Part shown: one piece after another, positions 1 to 8,276 of the stretch | Layout of the letters: each line of letters opens with the position of its first letter | How positions within the stretch are numbered: position 1 is the first letter of the stretch | Origin: Hymenobacter aranciens | Lineage (GTDB): Bacteria > Bacteroidota > Bacteroidia > Cytophagales > Hymenobacteraceae | DNA: 64,000 nt | Assembly (NCBI RefSeq): GCF_030580865.1 | Contig: NZ_JAUQSY010000007.1 | Span: forward strand, 124,001 to 188,000 | Reading direction: 5' to 3' | Notes under the pieces: generated by a model | Database searches by the model: none | What the model was told of the DNA's origin: nothing | What the model saw: only the letters and a program-made list of their open reading frames with translations | Position numbers and translations under genes: made by a program

Positions 1-145
1 TGTCTTCAAATCCCCCGTCTACCGCCTCTACATCGGCGACTACACTAGCAAGCTGGAGGCCGCCCGCGGTTTGGCCCGCGTAAAAGCTCTGACGCAGAAA
101 GCCGAGTTGGAAATGACGCAGGTGCTGCTAAATAAAACGCCGTAG
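1..145 (+). CDS. SPOR-domain protein, C-terminal fragment (5' end outside window)
   Basis: An open frame runs from base 2 to a TAG stop at 143-145 and gives 47 residues. The stretch YRLYIGDYTSKLEAARGLAR has the shape of the last strand and helix of a SPOR domain, where a 'hR(V/I)xhGxYxxxxxAxxxxxxL' pattern is usual. SPOR domains bind denuded glycan strands of peptidoglycan, often at division sites. In Bacteroidota they often end lipoproteins or periplasmic proteins. Only the end of the protein is visible, so its total length, signal sequence and other domains are unknown. A palindromic repeat element begins 13 bases after the stop. Assignment rests on one partial motif. Confidence 0.6.
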   Translation, partial: VFKSPVYRLYIGDYTSKLEAARGLARVKALTQKAELEMTQVLLNKTP

Positions 146-158
146 CAGCACGACAAAC

Positions 159-337
159 TCCCCTCCTTGGAAAGGAGGGGATGTGAGCGCCGAAGAGGCG
201 CGAACGGGGGGGGGCGCCCGTCCGCGCCGTCTGGGTTTTTGTTAAAATACACTGCGTCGTTCTACCGGCGCGAGCGGGCGAACCACCCCCGTTCGGCGCT
301 CTTCGCGCCTCACATCCCCTCCTTTCCAAGGAGGGGA
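159..337. repeat. Palindromic MITE-like element, copy A (family 1)
   Basis: The two ends are inverted copies of each other over about 70 bases. Each arm starts with a small hairpin (CCCCTCCTTGGAAAGGAGGGG), then GGGGATG, a second small hairpin, then CGGGGGTGG (shifted by a G run in the left arm). The second hairpin has a GAAGA loop in both arms. Two more copies lie at 20221-20428 and 21298-21504. The element fills the gap between the SPOR fragment and the amidohydrolase gene and ends about 15 bases before the start codon of the latter. Confidence 0.85.
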
Positions 338-352
338 GCTTCTCGTTCTCTC

Positions 353-1543
353 ATGTCCGACCTTCTCGCCACCATCCAAGAAAAAGCCGCCCGCTATGCT
401 GCCGACACCGTAGCCCAGCGCCGCCACCTGCACGCCCACCCCGAGCTGTCTTTCGAGGAAACCAACACCGCCGCTTTCGTCACCCGCGAGCTGGAAAAGC
501 TGGGTTTGCACCCGCAGCCCTTGGCGGGCACCGGCGTGGTAGCCCTCATCGAAGGCCGCGAAGGTGGCCCTACGGTAGCCCTGCGGGCCGATATGGACGC
601 CCTGCCCATCCAGGAAACCAACGAGGTAGCTTACAAATCGACTAACCCGGGCGTGATGCACGCCTGCGGGCACGACGTCCACACCGCCTCGCTGCTGGGG
701 GCTGCCCGCATCCTAACCGAGCTGAAAAACGACTTCACCGGCAGCGTCAAGCTGATGTTTCAGCCGGGCGAGGAGCGGCTGCCCGGCGGCGCCTCGCTCA
801 TGATTAAGGAAGGTGTGCTCGAAAACCCCAGGCCCGCTTCCGTACTGGGCCAGCACGTATTTCCGCGCCTGCCGGCGGGCCAGATTGGCCTGCGCAGCGG
901 CCAGTACATGGCCAGCACCGACGAGCTCTACCTCACCATCCGGGGCAAGGGCGGCCACGGCGCCATGCCCGAAAGCAACCTCGACCCCGTGCTGGTAGCC
1001 GCCCATATTATCGTGGCCGCCCAGCAAATCGTGAGCCGCCGCGCCGACCCCAAAACGCCCTCCGTACTCTCCTTCGGCAAAGTCATCGCCAACGGCGCCA
1101 CCAACGTCATCCCCGATTCGGTGTACCTGGAAGGTACCTTCCGCACCTTCAGCGAGGAGTGGCGCAACCAGGCCCACGTACTGCTGCGCCAGCTCTGCGA
1201 AGGCCTGGCCGCCAGCATGGGAGCTGTCTGCGAGCTGGAAATCCGCCGCGGCTACCCCTACCTCGAAAACGACCCCGCCGTGACGGCCCGCACCAAAGCC
1301 GCCGCCGCGCAATACCTGGGTGCCGAAAACGTTATCGAACTGGACCAATGGATGGCCGCCGAGGACTTCGCCTACTTCTCGCAGGCCGCGCCCGCCTGCT
1401 TTTACCGCCTCGGCACGGCTTCGGCCGATGGGCGCTTCACCTCCTCGGTCCATACGCCGACCTTTGATATCGACGAAGCCGCGCTGGCTACCGGGCCGGG
1501 GCTCATGGCGTGGTTGGCTTTACAGGAATTGGCCGTTAAATAG
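353..1543 (+). CDS. M20-family metal-dependent amidohydrolase
   Basis: A 396-residue protein of the M20D group (N-acyl-amino-acid / hippurate / IAA-amino-acid hydrolases), which hydrolyse amide bonds of N-acylated amino acids using two metal ions. Visible motifs are LRADMDALPIQE near residue 80, the metal-binding HACGHDVH at 103-110, and QPGEE at 137-141 carrying the catalytic and metal-binding glutamates; the dimerisation-domain signature GGHGAMPE follows. Length is normal for the family and there is no signal peptide, so it should be cytosolic. The frame is open further upstream, but that extension lies inside palindromic repeat DNA, so the ATG at 353 is preferred. The exact substrate cannot be read from sequence. 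Confidence 0.93.
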   Translation: MSDLLATIQEKAARYAADTVAQRRHLHAHPELSFEETNTAAFVTRELEKLGLHPQPLAGTGVVALIEGREGGPTVALRADMDALPIQETNEVAYKSTNPGVMHACGHDVHTASLLGAARILTELKNDFTGSVKLMFQPGEERLPGGASLMIKEGVLENPRPASVLGQHVFPRLPAGQIGLRSGQYMASTDELYLTIRGKGGHGAMPESNLDPVLVAAHIIVAAQQIVSRRADPKTPSVLSFGKVIANGATNVIPDSVYLEGTFRTFSEEWRNQAHVLLRQLCEGLAASMGAVCELEIRRGYPYLENDPAVTARTKAAAAQYLGAENVIELDQWMAAEDFAYFSQAAPACFYRLGTASADGRFTSSVHTPTFDIDEAALATGPGLMAWLALQELAVK

Positions 1544-1552
1544 CTCGCAATT

Positions 1553-2398
1553 ATGTCTATGCGTTACTTCTTTCTTGCGGCGCTACTGCCTTGTTTTGCT
1601 TACGGGCAGGGTACCTCGCATCAACGGCGTCAGGTGGCGTTGCAACCTGAGGTGCAGGCTCAGGTTTTGCTTAGTCAGGGGGCTTATGTATATGCTGCTT
1701 TTGGCGGCGTGCGCTATACTGATTATACTTCCGCCTCGACCGACCGGACGCTGGGGCTGGATGTGCGCTACGCAGCGGCCGGATACGAAGCACCATTGCG
1801 AGGCTATAAGTGGAGTTGGGGAGCCACTGTGCGCGTGGCGGGCACCCAGGGCGTGGGCCCGGTGGTGCAGCCGGGGCTGCTGCTGCGCCATCGCAGCGAG
1901 CTAGGGCCGCTGGTGCTGGGACAGCGGTTGGGGGCCGAGTATGCTTTCTCCAAGGATTTTCGCCTGGACCCAGCATACAACATAGCTTCAAGCTATTCAG
2001 CGGTTAGCCCATTTTTACTGCGCTTGCGCCTGGATTTGTTTCCAGCCAAATACTTTCAGGTCGTTAATGGTTTGATGGTTAGACCTCGCGTTAGCTTTGA
2101 GCCAGCGCTATTCTTACGTCTGCAACGCGACGAAAACGACCCGGATAAGCGCACGATTGATTTCACTAGTCTGCGGGCCGATGTTGCATTTCGCATTGAG
2201 AAAGCTAAGTTAGATATAGCTCCTTGGTTTGCTTTGCAAACACAATACCTCCGCACTGTTATTCAGACCGACCCGAACGGCAACCCTACATCCAATGGGA
2301 AGCTAAATAGCGTGCTGCCCACGGTTGGGCTTGAACTGCGGTATCACTTATGGCAAGCAAACGATGTGTTGCTACCGGAGCTATCCACACAGCATTAA
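1553..2398 (+). CDS. Secreted protein, probable outer-membrane beta-barrel
   Basis: A 281-residue protein starting 9 bases after the amidohydrolase stop, so the two may be cotranscribed. A second in-frame ATG lies two codons on. An N-terminal signal peptide (MRYFFLAALLPCFAYGQ) is clear. The rest alternates polar and hydrophobic or aromatic residues in short strands (for example FRLDPAYNIASSYSAVSPFL, LRLRLDLFP), ending with a strand rich in aromatics, as in outer-membrane barrels of Bacteroidota. I recognise no named family. Base composition drops noticeably from about 1950 onward relative to neighbours, which may indicate a different history for this gene. Function unknown. Confidence 0.75.
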   Translation: MSMRYFFLAALLPCFAYGQGTSHQRRQVALQPEVQAQVLLSQGAYVYAAFGGVRYTDYTSASTDRTLGLDVRYAAAGYEAPLRGYKWSWGATVRVAGTQGVGPVVQPGLLLRHRSELGPLVLGQRLGAEYAFSKDFRLDPAYNIASSYSAVSPFLLRLRLDLFPAKYFQVVNGLMVRPRVSFEPALFLRLQRDENDPDKRTIDFTSLRADVAFRIEKAKLDIAPWFALQTQYLRTVIQTDPNGNPTSNGKLNSVLPTVGLELRYHLWQANDVLLPELSTQH

Positions 2399-2632
2399 AT
2401 TCATGATTATGTCAAAAGGTCAGAATTGCCAAAAATGATTTTAGGGCGATTGAGAGTTGTGGGAGCGTTTTTATCTTTTGGTAGCGGATGCTATAAAAAA
2501 TTGCCTTAGTGAAAACAGACAAAAAGGCAGTTAAAGTTTGCTGCCTGGCGACTGGTACAGATTTTATAGAATACTCAGCGTACCGCAATCGGTACTGTTT
2601 CTGTAAAAATCTAACCAACACCCGCCTACACC

Positions 2633-3139
2633 ATGGCTACGCTCGTTTATAACAACCGTCCCTCGCTCCGTCCTACCCGCGCCTTCAACACCCTGCTCGG
2701 GCAGATGCTGCGCGAAACCGGCGGCACCCAGCCCGCCCCCAGCTTCGTCCCCGCCGCCGACATCGTTGAAACCGCCCAGGGCTTTGAACTGCACCTCGCC
2801 CTGCCCGGCGTGAAAAAAGACGCTGTCAAAATCGAATTCATCGACGGCCAGCTCGTCGTGTCCGGGGAGCGCGCAAACCCCTTCGCCGCTGCCAAAGCAT
2901 CTGCTGCCCCGGCCGCCGAAACTGCTGGCGCCGAGAGTGAAACAGCCCCCGTCGCGACCGAAGCCGCTCCGCGCTTCCGCCGCACCGAAACCAACTTCGG
3001 CCCCTTCCAGCGCAGCTTCCGTCTGCCCGACACGGTGAACGTGAAGAATATCGGTGCCGAGCTGACCGACGGCATCCTGCGCGTCACGCTGCCCTTCGAC
3101 ACCGAGAAGGTGACCAAGCAAACTATCGAAGTGCGCTAA
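2633..3139 (+). CDS. Small heat-shock protein, Hsp20 / alpha-crystallin family
   Basis: A 168-residue ATP-independent holdase chaperone of the Hsp20 family. The alpha-crystallin domain starts near residue 42 (ADIVETAQGFELHLALPGV, then KKDAVKIEF and GQLVVSGER) and finishes with ELTDGILRVTLP and a short tail. Between residues about 82 and 113 there is an Ala/Glu-rich low-complexity insert of roughly 30 residues, between the VSGER strand and the FRRTETNFGPFQRSFRLP segment, where most Hsp20 proteins have only a short loop. A 234-base A+T-rich leader region precedes the gene, and a strong hairpin terminator follows, so it is probably monocistronic. No operator could be recognised. Confidence 0.93.
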   Translation: MATLVYNNRPSLRPTRAFNTLLGQMLRETGGTQPAPSFVPAADIVETAQGFELHLALPGVKKDAVKIEFIDGQLVVSGERANPFAAAKASAAPAAETAGAESETAPVATEAAPRFRRTETNFGPFQRSFRLPDTVNVKNIGAELTDGILRVTLPFDTEKVTKQTIEVR

Positions 3140-3155
3140 GCTGTCCTGAGGTTTT

Positions 3156-3190
3156 AGAAAAAGGGCATCCCACTGGGATGCCCTTTTTCT
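3156..3190 (+). terminator. Rho-independent terminator after the Hsp20 gene
   Basis: Arms AGAAAAAGGGCATCCC and GGGATGCCCTTTTTCT form a near-perfect stem with a tiny loop, ending in a T run, 16 bases after the Hsp20 stop codon. Confidence 0.85.
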
Positions 3191-3418
3191 GGCTCGGGGC
3201 TTGCTGAGAAAATGCCCGCGGCAGGGCGCTTTTTTCGGTGGCTTTGCGTTTAATTTGTAGTCTAAGCAACCCTCCTCCACCGATTGGAATCTTTGCGGCG
3301 TGGAGGATGTCAAAACAAAGCGGGTGTTTGTTCGTCCTCATTGCTTATTCACCTTTCTGCCTCCAATTTCGACTATCTAAACCCCTACTCCTTCATTACC
3401 TCATCACCGAATAAAACC

Positions 3419-4927
3419 ATGCAAGCAAAACAAATGATGCTCGGCCTGCTCGGTTCCGCCATTCTGGGCGGGGGCGTGGCCGTAGGTGGGTACAAGATGC
3501 TGGAACCGACTGCCGAAAGCCGGAACCAGGTCGTGGCCGCCGACCCCAATGTGCGTTATACTTCCGAAATGCGCAGCAGCCATTACGCCGTGCCCGAAGG
3601 CCTGAACTTCGTGGCCGCTGCCGCGGCCGTAACGCCTGCCGTAGTGCACGTTATGACTGAATACGCCGCCCCGGCCGTCGACAACAGCCGGGCGCAGCAG
3701 ATGGACCCCTTCCTGCGTCAGTTCTTCGGCGACCAGTTGGAGCAGTTCCGCGGCCAGCAGCCGCAGGGCGGTGGTGAAGGCTCGGGTTCGGGCGTAATCA
3801 TCGCCGCCAACGGCTACATTGTCACCAACAACCACGTAATTGACAAGGCCTCGAAAATCGCCGTTGTGCTCGACGACAAGCGCAAGTTCGACGCCGAGCT
3901 GGTGGGAGCCGACCCCAGCACCGACCTCGCCGTGCTGAAAGTGAACGCCGACAACCTGCCCTTCGTGAAGTACGGCAACTCCGACGATGTGAAAGTAGGC
4001 CAGTGGGTACTTGCCGTCGGTAACCCCTTCAACCTGAACTCGACCGTAACGGCCGGTATCATTTCGGCCAAAGGCCGCAACATCAACATCCTGCGCCGCG
4101 AGGACAACATGGGCATCGAGTCGTTCATCCAGACCGATGCCGTGGTGAACCCCGGCAACTCGGGCGGTGCGCTCGTCAACCTCAACGGCGACCTCATCGG
4201 CATCAACTCGGCCATCTCGTCGCACACGGGCTCGTTTGAGGGCTACGCCTTCGCCATCCCCAGCTCCATCGCCAGCAAAGTGGTGGACGACCTGCTGAAA
4301 TACAAAGTAGTACAGCGCGCCCTGCTCGGCGTACAAATCCGCGAAGTAGATGCCAAGCTGGCCTCCGAGAAAAAGCTGAACACCCTGAACGGTGTGTACG
4401 TGGAAGGCTTGAGCAAGAGCAGCGCCGCCGCCGAAGCCGGCCTGAAAGCCGGCGACGTAATTACGCAAATCAATGGCGTGCCGGTGAACACCTCATCGCA
4501 ACTGCAGGAGCAGGTGGCCCGCTTCCGTCCTGGCGACAAGCTGAAAGTGAACTACCTGCGCGGCTCCGATGCCAAGGAAACCACCGCCACGTTGCGCAAT
4601 GCCACCGGCACCACGGCCGTGGTGCGCGAAGAGCCCGCTTCGGCCACCGTTAAGTACGAAGGCGTGACGCTGTCGCCGGTTTCGGCCCGCGAGCAAAACC
4701 AGTTGGGCATTGCGGGTGGCGCCAAGATGTCGGGCGTGAAAAACAGTAATTTCCGCGAAGTCGGCATGGTGGATGGCTTCATTATCACGCGCATCGATAA
4801 GAATATCGTAACCAAGCCTTCCGACGTAAAAACCTTCCTAGAGGAGGCCAAAAATAGCTCGGGTGCTCTACTCGAAGGGGTGTATCCGGATGGTCGCAAG
4901 GCGTACTATCCGCTCATCCCAGAGTAA
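3419..4927 (+). CDS. HtrA/DegP-like periplasmic serine protease with two PDZ domains
   Basis: A 502-residue trypsin-like protease of the Do/HtrA family, which degrades or refolds damaged envelope proteins. A hydrophobic N-terminal segment (MLGLLGSAILGGGVAVGG) should export or anchor it. The catalytic triad is visible: His139 in TNNHVID, Asp169 in DPSTDLAVLK and Ser248 in GNSGGALV. The first PDZ domain covers about residues 300-395 (LLGVQIREVD onward, then AGLKAGDVITQINGVPV); a second, more diverged one follows to the C terminus. A Gly/Gln-rich loop precedes the protease core, resembling the LA loop region. The ATG at 3419 was chosen because upstream in-frame sequence has no export signal. Single gene between two hairpin terminators. 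Confidence 0.95.
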   Translation: MQAKQMMLGLLGSAILGGGVAVGGYKMLEPTAESRNQVVAADPNVRYTSEMRSSHYAVPEGLNFVAAAAAVTPAVVHVMTEYAAPAVDNSRAQQMDPFLRQFFGDQLEQFRGQQPQGGGEGSGSGVIIAANGYIVTNNHVIDKASKIAVVLDDKRKFDAELVGADPSTDLAVLKVNADNLPFVKYGNSDDVKVGQWVLAVGNPFNLNSTVTAGIISAKGRNINILRREDNMGIESFIQTDAVVNPGNSGGALVNLNGDLIGINSAISSHTGSFEGYAFAIPSSIASKVVDDLLKYKVVQRALLGVQIREVDAKLASEKKLNTLNGVYVEGLSKSSAAAEAGLKAGDVITQINGVPVNTSSQLQEQVARFRPGDKLKVNYLRGSDAKETTATLRNATGTTAVVREEPASATVKYEGVTLSPVSAREQNQLGIAGGAKMSGVKNSNFREVGMVDGFIITRIDKNIVTKPSDVKTFLEEAKNSSGALLEGVYPDGRKAYYPLIPE

Positions 4928-4952
4928 GCTACGGACTGACTTAAGTGACTTG

Positions 4953-4985
4953 AAAAGAGTCTGCTCCACGAGCAGACTCTTTTTT
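4953..4985 (+). terminator. Rho-independent terminator after the HtrA gene
   Basis: AAAAGAGTCTGCT and AGCAGACTCTTTTTT form a perfect stem with a 5-base loop and a T tract, 25 bases after the HtrA stop. Confidence 0.88.
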
Positions 4986-5076
4986 ATTGTCTTCATTCCA
5001 GAAAAAATAGACTGATGCCGCTGGGTTTACGCAACAGTCGGGCTACGCCCCCGTATACCAGAAGCCGCTCAATGCG

Positions 5077-5084
5077 TACTTTTG
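5077..5084 (+). promoter_or_regulatory. Bacteroidota-type -7 promoter element (TACTTTTG)
   Basis: The octamer TACTTTTG fits the TAnnTTTG -7 consensus and lies only 4 bases before the ATG of the next gene. No convincing -33 TTG was identified at normal spacing. If used, transcription would start at or within a base or two of the start codon. Confidence 0.4.
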
Positions 5085-5088
5085 CCTC

Positions 5089-5487
5089 ATGGCCGACCAC
5101 CTATCCATCATTTTTCGTTCCGATTTACAGGCTCTCATTGTGCGCTGGCTGGCTCCAGTCGACGACGAGCAGGTGCAGGCCGACTATGAGACGGTGGAGG
5201 CCGCCGCCAAGGAAAACGACGGGTGCCGGCTGTGGATGTTCGATGTGCGCCGCCGTTCGCTCGGCAGCGACGAATTTAACAACTGGGTAGGCAAAACCTA
5301 CTTCCCGCGCATTGCCAAGTCCTCGGTGGGCCCGGTAAGCATTGCCTTTTTGGCCACGCCGCGCCAGTTGGCGGGGGTAGTACTGGGCAGTGGCCAGGGC
5401 GCCGTGGAGCAGGGCGCCAAAGCCGGCATTCGCTGCCGGTTTTTCGCCGATGAGGGCCCGGCCCTGACTTGGCTGACGGGCCACTAG
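5089..5487 (+). CDS. Hypothetical protein, possibly STAS/SpoIIAA-like
   Basis: A 132-residue soluble protein with no signal peptide or membrane segment. The layout of alternating strands and helices (ALIVRWLAPVDDEQVQADYE, then CRLWMFDVRRRS, then VSIAFLATPRQLAGVVL and an ALTWL end) is reminiscent of the small STAS/SpoIIAA-like proteins common in Bacteroidota, but I cannot confirm this by eye. It lies between the HtrA terminator and the promoter of the aldehyde dehydrogenase gene, so it appears to be its own transcription unit. The start at 5089 is the only ATG near the beginning of the frame. Confidence 0.7.
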   Translation: MADHLSIIFRSDLQALIVRWLAPVDDEQVQADYETVEAAAKENDGCRLWMFDVRRRSLGSDEFNNWVGKTYFPRIAKSSVGPVSIAFLATPRQLAGVVLGSGQGAVEQGAKAGIRCRFFADEGPALTWLTGH

Positions 5488-5488
5488 C

Positions 5489-5518
5489 CTTGCTGCTTCG
5501 GTCGGTTTCGTAGCTTTG
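5489..5518 (+). promoter_or_regulatory. Predicted promoter of the aldehyde dehydrogenase gene
   Basis: TTG at 5490-5492, an 18-base spacer and TAGCTTTG at 5511-5518 match the Bacteroidota -33/-7 arrangement well. The ATG of the gene is 32 bases downstream of the -7 element, leaving a leader of about 25-30 bases. Confidence 0.6.
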
Positions 5519-5550
5519 TGGGCAATAAACCACACACCCTGCATTTTCCA

Positions 5551-7155
5551 ATGAAACAGGCCCTCGAAGAAGCCACCACGCCCGACGTAACCGTCGAGCA
5601 TCCCCACGAAGACAAGCACGGCATCCGCGATGTGCTGCGCGCCCTCGGTGTTCAGTCCGAAAACGCTGCCTACAGCACCGGCCTTACCTGGGGCGGGCAT
5701 AACAACCAGCGCAGCCGCACCATCTCGGCCCCGGCCGATGGCCAGCGCATGGCCAGCGTAGCCCTGGCTACCAGCGACGACTACAACACGGTGATTGAAA
5801 AAGCGCAGGAGGCCTTCAAGGCCTGGCGCTTATGGCCCGCCCCGAAGCGCGGCGAAGTAGTGCGCCAGATTGGCAACAAGCTGCGTGAGAACAAAGAAGC
5901 CCTCGGCAAGCTGGTAGCGGCCGAAATGGGCAAAATCCTGCAGGAAGGCCTCGGCGAAGTGCAGGAAATGATTGACATTTGCGACTTTGCAGTGGGTCTG
6001 AGCCGCCAGCTGCACGGCTTCACGATGCACTCGGAGCGCCCAGCGCACCGCATGTACGACCAGTATCATCCGCTGGGCATCGTGGGCATCATCTCGGCCT
6101 TCAACTTCCCGGTGGCCGTGTGGAGCTGGAACGCCATGCTGGCGGCCATCTGCGGCGACGTAAGCGTGTGGAAGCCTTCGGAAAAGACTCCGCTGACGGC
6201 CGTGGCAGTGCAGCACATCATCCGCGATGTGCTCGAAGAAAATGAAGTGCCGGAGGGCGTATTCAGCGTCATCATCGGCGAGGCGGAAGTAGGTGCGGCC
6301 ATGGCTGCCGATACCCGCGTGCCGCTGGTGTCGGCCACCGGCAGCACCCGCATGGGCAAGAAAGTAGGCGAAGTGGTGGGCGCCCGCCTGGGCCGCGCCC
6401 TGTTGGAACTGGGCGGCAACAACGCCATCATACTCACCAAGCACGCCGACCTCGACATGGCCATGCGCGCCGTGGTATTTGGGGCCGTGGGCACGGCCGG
6501 GCAGCGCTGCACCACCACGCGCCGCCTCATCATCGAGGAAAGCATTTACGAGGACGTGAAAGCGCGTCTGCTGGCTATTTATCCCAAGCTGCCCATCGGC
6601 CACCCGCTGCAGGAAGGCACGCTGGTGGGCCCGCTAATTGATGGCGACGCGGTAAAAATGTTCTCGGACGCCCTGACCAAGGTGCAGGCCGAAGGCGGCA
6701 AGCTGCTCACCGGCGGCCAGGTGCTGAGCGGCGCCGAATACCACGGCGGCCACTACGTGCAACCCGCACTGGTAGAGGCCCAAAACCACTACCACACGGT
6801 GCAGGACGAAACCTTCGCGCCCATCCTGTACCTCATCAAGTACAGTGGCGGCGTGGAAAACGCCATCGAGCTGCAAAACGGCGTGAAGCAGGGTCTGTCG
6901 TCGAGCATCTTCACCCTGAACATGCGCGAAGCCGAAGCTTTCCTGGCTCAGGGCGGCTCCGACTGCGGCATTGCCAACGTGAACATCGGCACGAGCGGCG
7001 CCGAAATCGGCGGCGCCTTCGGTGGCGAGAAAGAAACCGGCGGCGGCCGCGAGTCCGGTTCCGACGCCTGGAAGGTGTACATGCGCCGCCAGACGAATAC
7101 GATTAACTACTCTGACCAGCTACCGCTGGCGCAGGGGATTAAGTTTGACGTGTAG
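5551..7155 (+). CDS. Aldehyde dehydrogenase, ALDH7 / aminoadipate-semialdehyde type
   Basis: A 534-residue NAD(P)-dependent aldehyde dehydrogenase. The catalytic cysteine is Cys320 in GQRCTTTRR and the general base Glu286 in LELGGNN. The segments SVWKPSEKTPLTAVAVQHII, ELGGNNAIIL and NVNIGTSGAEIGGAFGGEK are typical of the ALDH7 (antiquitin) group, which oxidises alpha-aminoadipate semialdehyde / piperideine-6-carboxylate in lysine catabolism. The protein is slightly longer than the roughly 510-residue norm because of an N-terminal extension. An in-frame GTG at 5518 overlaps the predicted -7 element, so the ATG at 5551 is preferred. No other lysine-degradation gene is adjacent, so the pathway role is inferred from family only. 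Confidence 0.92.
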   Translation: MKQALEEATTPDVTVEHPHEDKHGIRDVLRALGVQSENAAYSTGLTWGGHNNQRSRTISAPADGQRMASVALATSDDYNTVIEKAQEAFKAWRLWPAPKRGEVVRQIGNKLRENKEALGKLVAAEMGKILQEGLGEVQEMIDICDFAVGLSRQLHGFTMHSERPAHRMYDQYHPLGIVGIISAFNFPVAVWSWNAMLAAICGDVSVWKPSEKTPLTAVAVQHIIRDVLEENEVPEGVFSVIIGEAEVGAAMAADTRVPLVSATGSTRMGKKVGEVVGARLGRALLELGGNNAIILTKHADLDMAMRAVVFGAVGTAGQRCTTTRRLIIEESIYEDVKARLLAIYPKLPIGHPLQEGTLVGPLIDGDAVKMFSDALTKVQAEGGKLLTGGQVLSGAEYHGGHYVQPALVEAQNHYHTVQDETFAPILYLIKYSGGVENAIELQNGVKQGLSSSIFTLNMREAEAFLAQGGSDCGIANVNIGTSGAEIGGAFGGEKETGGGRESGSDAWKVYMRRQTNTINYSDQLPLAQGIKFDV

Positions 7156-7175
7156 CGCCTGCTTTGGCTTGCGCA

Positions 7176-7226
7176 GCAAAAAGAAAACGGCCCGCCTGGA
7201 TTTCCAGGCGGGCCGTTTTCTTTTGC
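7176..7226 (+). terminator. Strong terminator after the aldehyde dehydrogenase gene
   Basis: Arms containing AAAACGGCCCGCCTGG and CCAGGCGGGCCGTTTT form a stem of over 20 pairs with one bulge and A/T-rich flanks. It can also act on transcripts from the minus-strand gene that ends at 7261. Confidence 0.88.
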
Positions 7227-7260
7227 AATCAAATTTCGTCCGAAGCGCGGCGGGAAAGCC

Positions 7261-7440
7261 TTACATCAGCCATTTGGCTAAGCGTTGTTTGGCTTCCCCT
7301 ACTGTGATTACTTCGCTCCGTTTCGCCTGTTCCACAGCTTCTTCCATTTTTTGTAGGGCAATCAAGCGTTCAATGAGCTGCTCAGGCTCGAAAGAATCGG
7401 GCAGGTCCTGCAGGGAATTTAGCAACTGCGTTTTGGTCAT
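7261..7440 (-). CDS. Small orphan antitoxin-like protein (59 residues)
   Basis: A 59-residue frame with an ATG at 7440 and TAA at 7261. It begins MTKTQLLNSLQDLPDSFEPE and goes on with QLIERLIALQKMEEAVEQAK, then SEVITVGEAKQRLAKWLM. The pattern 'LPDxFxxEQLIERLxxLxKxEExxxQ..., then VxxxEAKxRLxKWL' is that of short RelB/ParD-like antitoxins frequent in Bacteroidota next to RelE/ParE toxins. No toxin gene is adjacent: the neighbours are the aldehyde dehydrogenase terminator and, divergently 124 bases away, the ECF sigma gene. It is therefore an orphan antitoxin or a small regulator of that fold. Codon use and the clear helical heptads support coding; the antitoxin label is family-style inference. 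Confidence 0.72.
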   Translation of the reverse strand: MTKTQLLNSLQDLPDSFEPEQLIERLIALQKMEEAVEQAKRSEVITVGEAKQRLAKWLM

Positions 7441-7564
7441 GATTTTCCAGGGTTTTGTAACTTACCTGCTAAAATACGCGCTGCTGCTTGTAAAAGTGCC
7501 GCGTGCAACCCCGAACCACTAATCCGGTCTTTGGGTTGCTTAAGCTCTTACCCCCCTTCCCTGC

Positions 7565-8143
7565 ATGGAAGCACTTTCGTATTCCGCCTACGTCGATATC
7601 AACGCTCCGCTGGTGGAGCGCTGCCGCCTCAACGACCGGCAGGCCCAGGCCGAAATTTACCGGCGCTACGCCAAGGCCATGTTCAACGCGGCCCTGCGCA
7701 TCACCGGCGACTATGCCGAGGCCGAGGATGTGCTTCAGGAGTCGTTCCTGAGTGCGTTTCGCGAGCTGAGTAGCTATAAAGGCGACTCGTCGTTTGGCGC
7801 CTGGCTAAAGCGTATCGTGGTGAATAAGAGTATTAACTGCCTGCGGCAGCGGCGGCTGGCGCTGGTGCCGCTGGGCGAGCAGCACCACGACGCCCCGGCC
7901 GAAACCGCTGGCCCTACGGCCGACGACGAAGCCGAGACTAGCTACCGCGCCGACGTGCTGCGGCGCTGCATCCAGGAGCTACCCGACGGCTACCGCGTGG
8001 TGCTCACGCTGTATCTGCTGGAGGGCTACGACCACCTCGAAATTGCCAACATTCTGGGCATTTCCGAGTCTACTTCCAAGTCGCAGTACAGCCGGGCGCG
8101 GGTGAAATTGCGCGAGCTGGCTGCCCAGCGGGGCTTGAGCTAA
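7565..8143 (+). CDS. ECF-type RNA polymerase sigma factor
   Basis: A 192-residue sigma-70 family factor of the extracytoplasmic-function class. Region 2 covers about residues 28-97 (AEIYRRYAKAMFNAALRITG, AEAEDVLQESFLSAFREL, FGAWLKRIVVNKSINCLR) and region 4 about 131-183 (RCIQELPDGYRVVLTLYLLE, then the helix-turn-helix HLEIANILGISESTSKSQYS). It directs RNA polymerase to a small regulon, usually controlled by a cognate anti-sigma protein. The next gene encodes a single-pass membrane protein of suitable shape, followed by a DUF4097-like exported protein, giving a three-gene cassette. The ATG at 7565 yields the standard N terminus. Confidence 0.95.
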   Translation: MEALSYSAYVDINAPLVERCRLNDRQAQAEIYRRYAKAMFNAALRITGDYAEAEDVLQESFLSAFRELSSYKGDSSFGAWLKRIVVNKSINCLRQRRLALVPLGEQHHDAPAETAGPTADDEAETSYRADVLRRCIQELPDGYRVVLTLYLLEGYDHLEIANILGISESTSKSQYSRARVKLRELAAQRGLS

Positions 8144-8276
8144 AGGGCCGTATCCGGCCGAATTACCTTATCCATTTACTCCCCATTACCCTGCATTCCT
8201 TCTCTTTCGGCTGCGTTCCCCGTATATCCCCGACGCCGAACTTGTGAAACCGGAAGCTATGCGTCCGCTTATTCCC

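Noticed and set aside
2412-2621. A 69-codon minus-strand frame before the Hsp20 gene
   Set aside because: A+T-rich leader DNA with codon use unlike neighbours and no start context; more likely promoter region.
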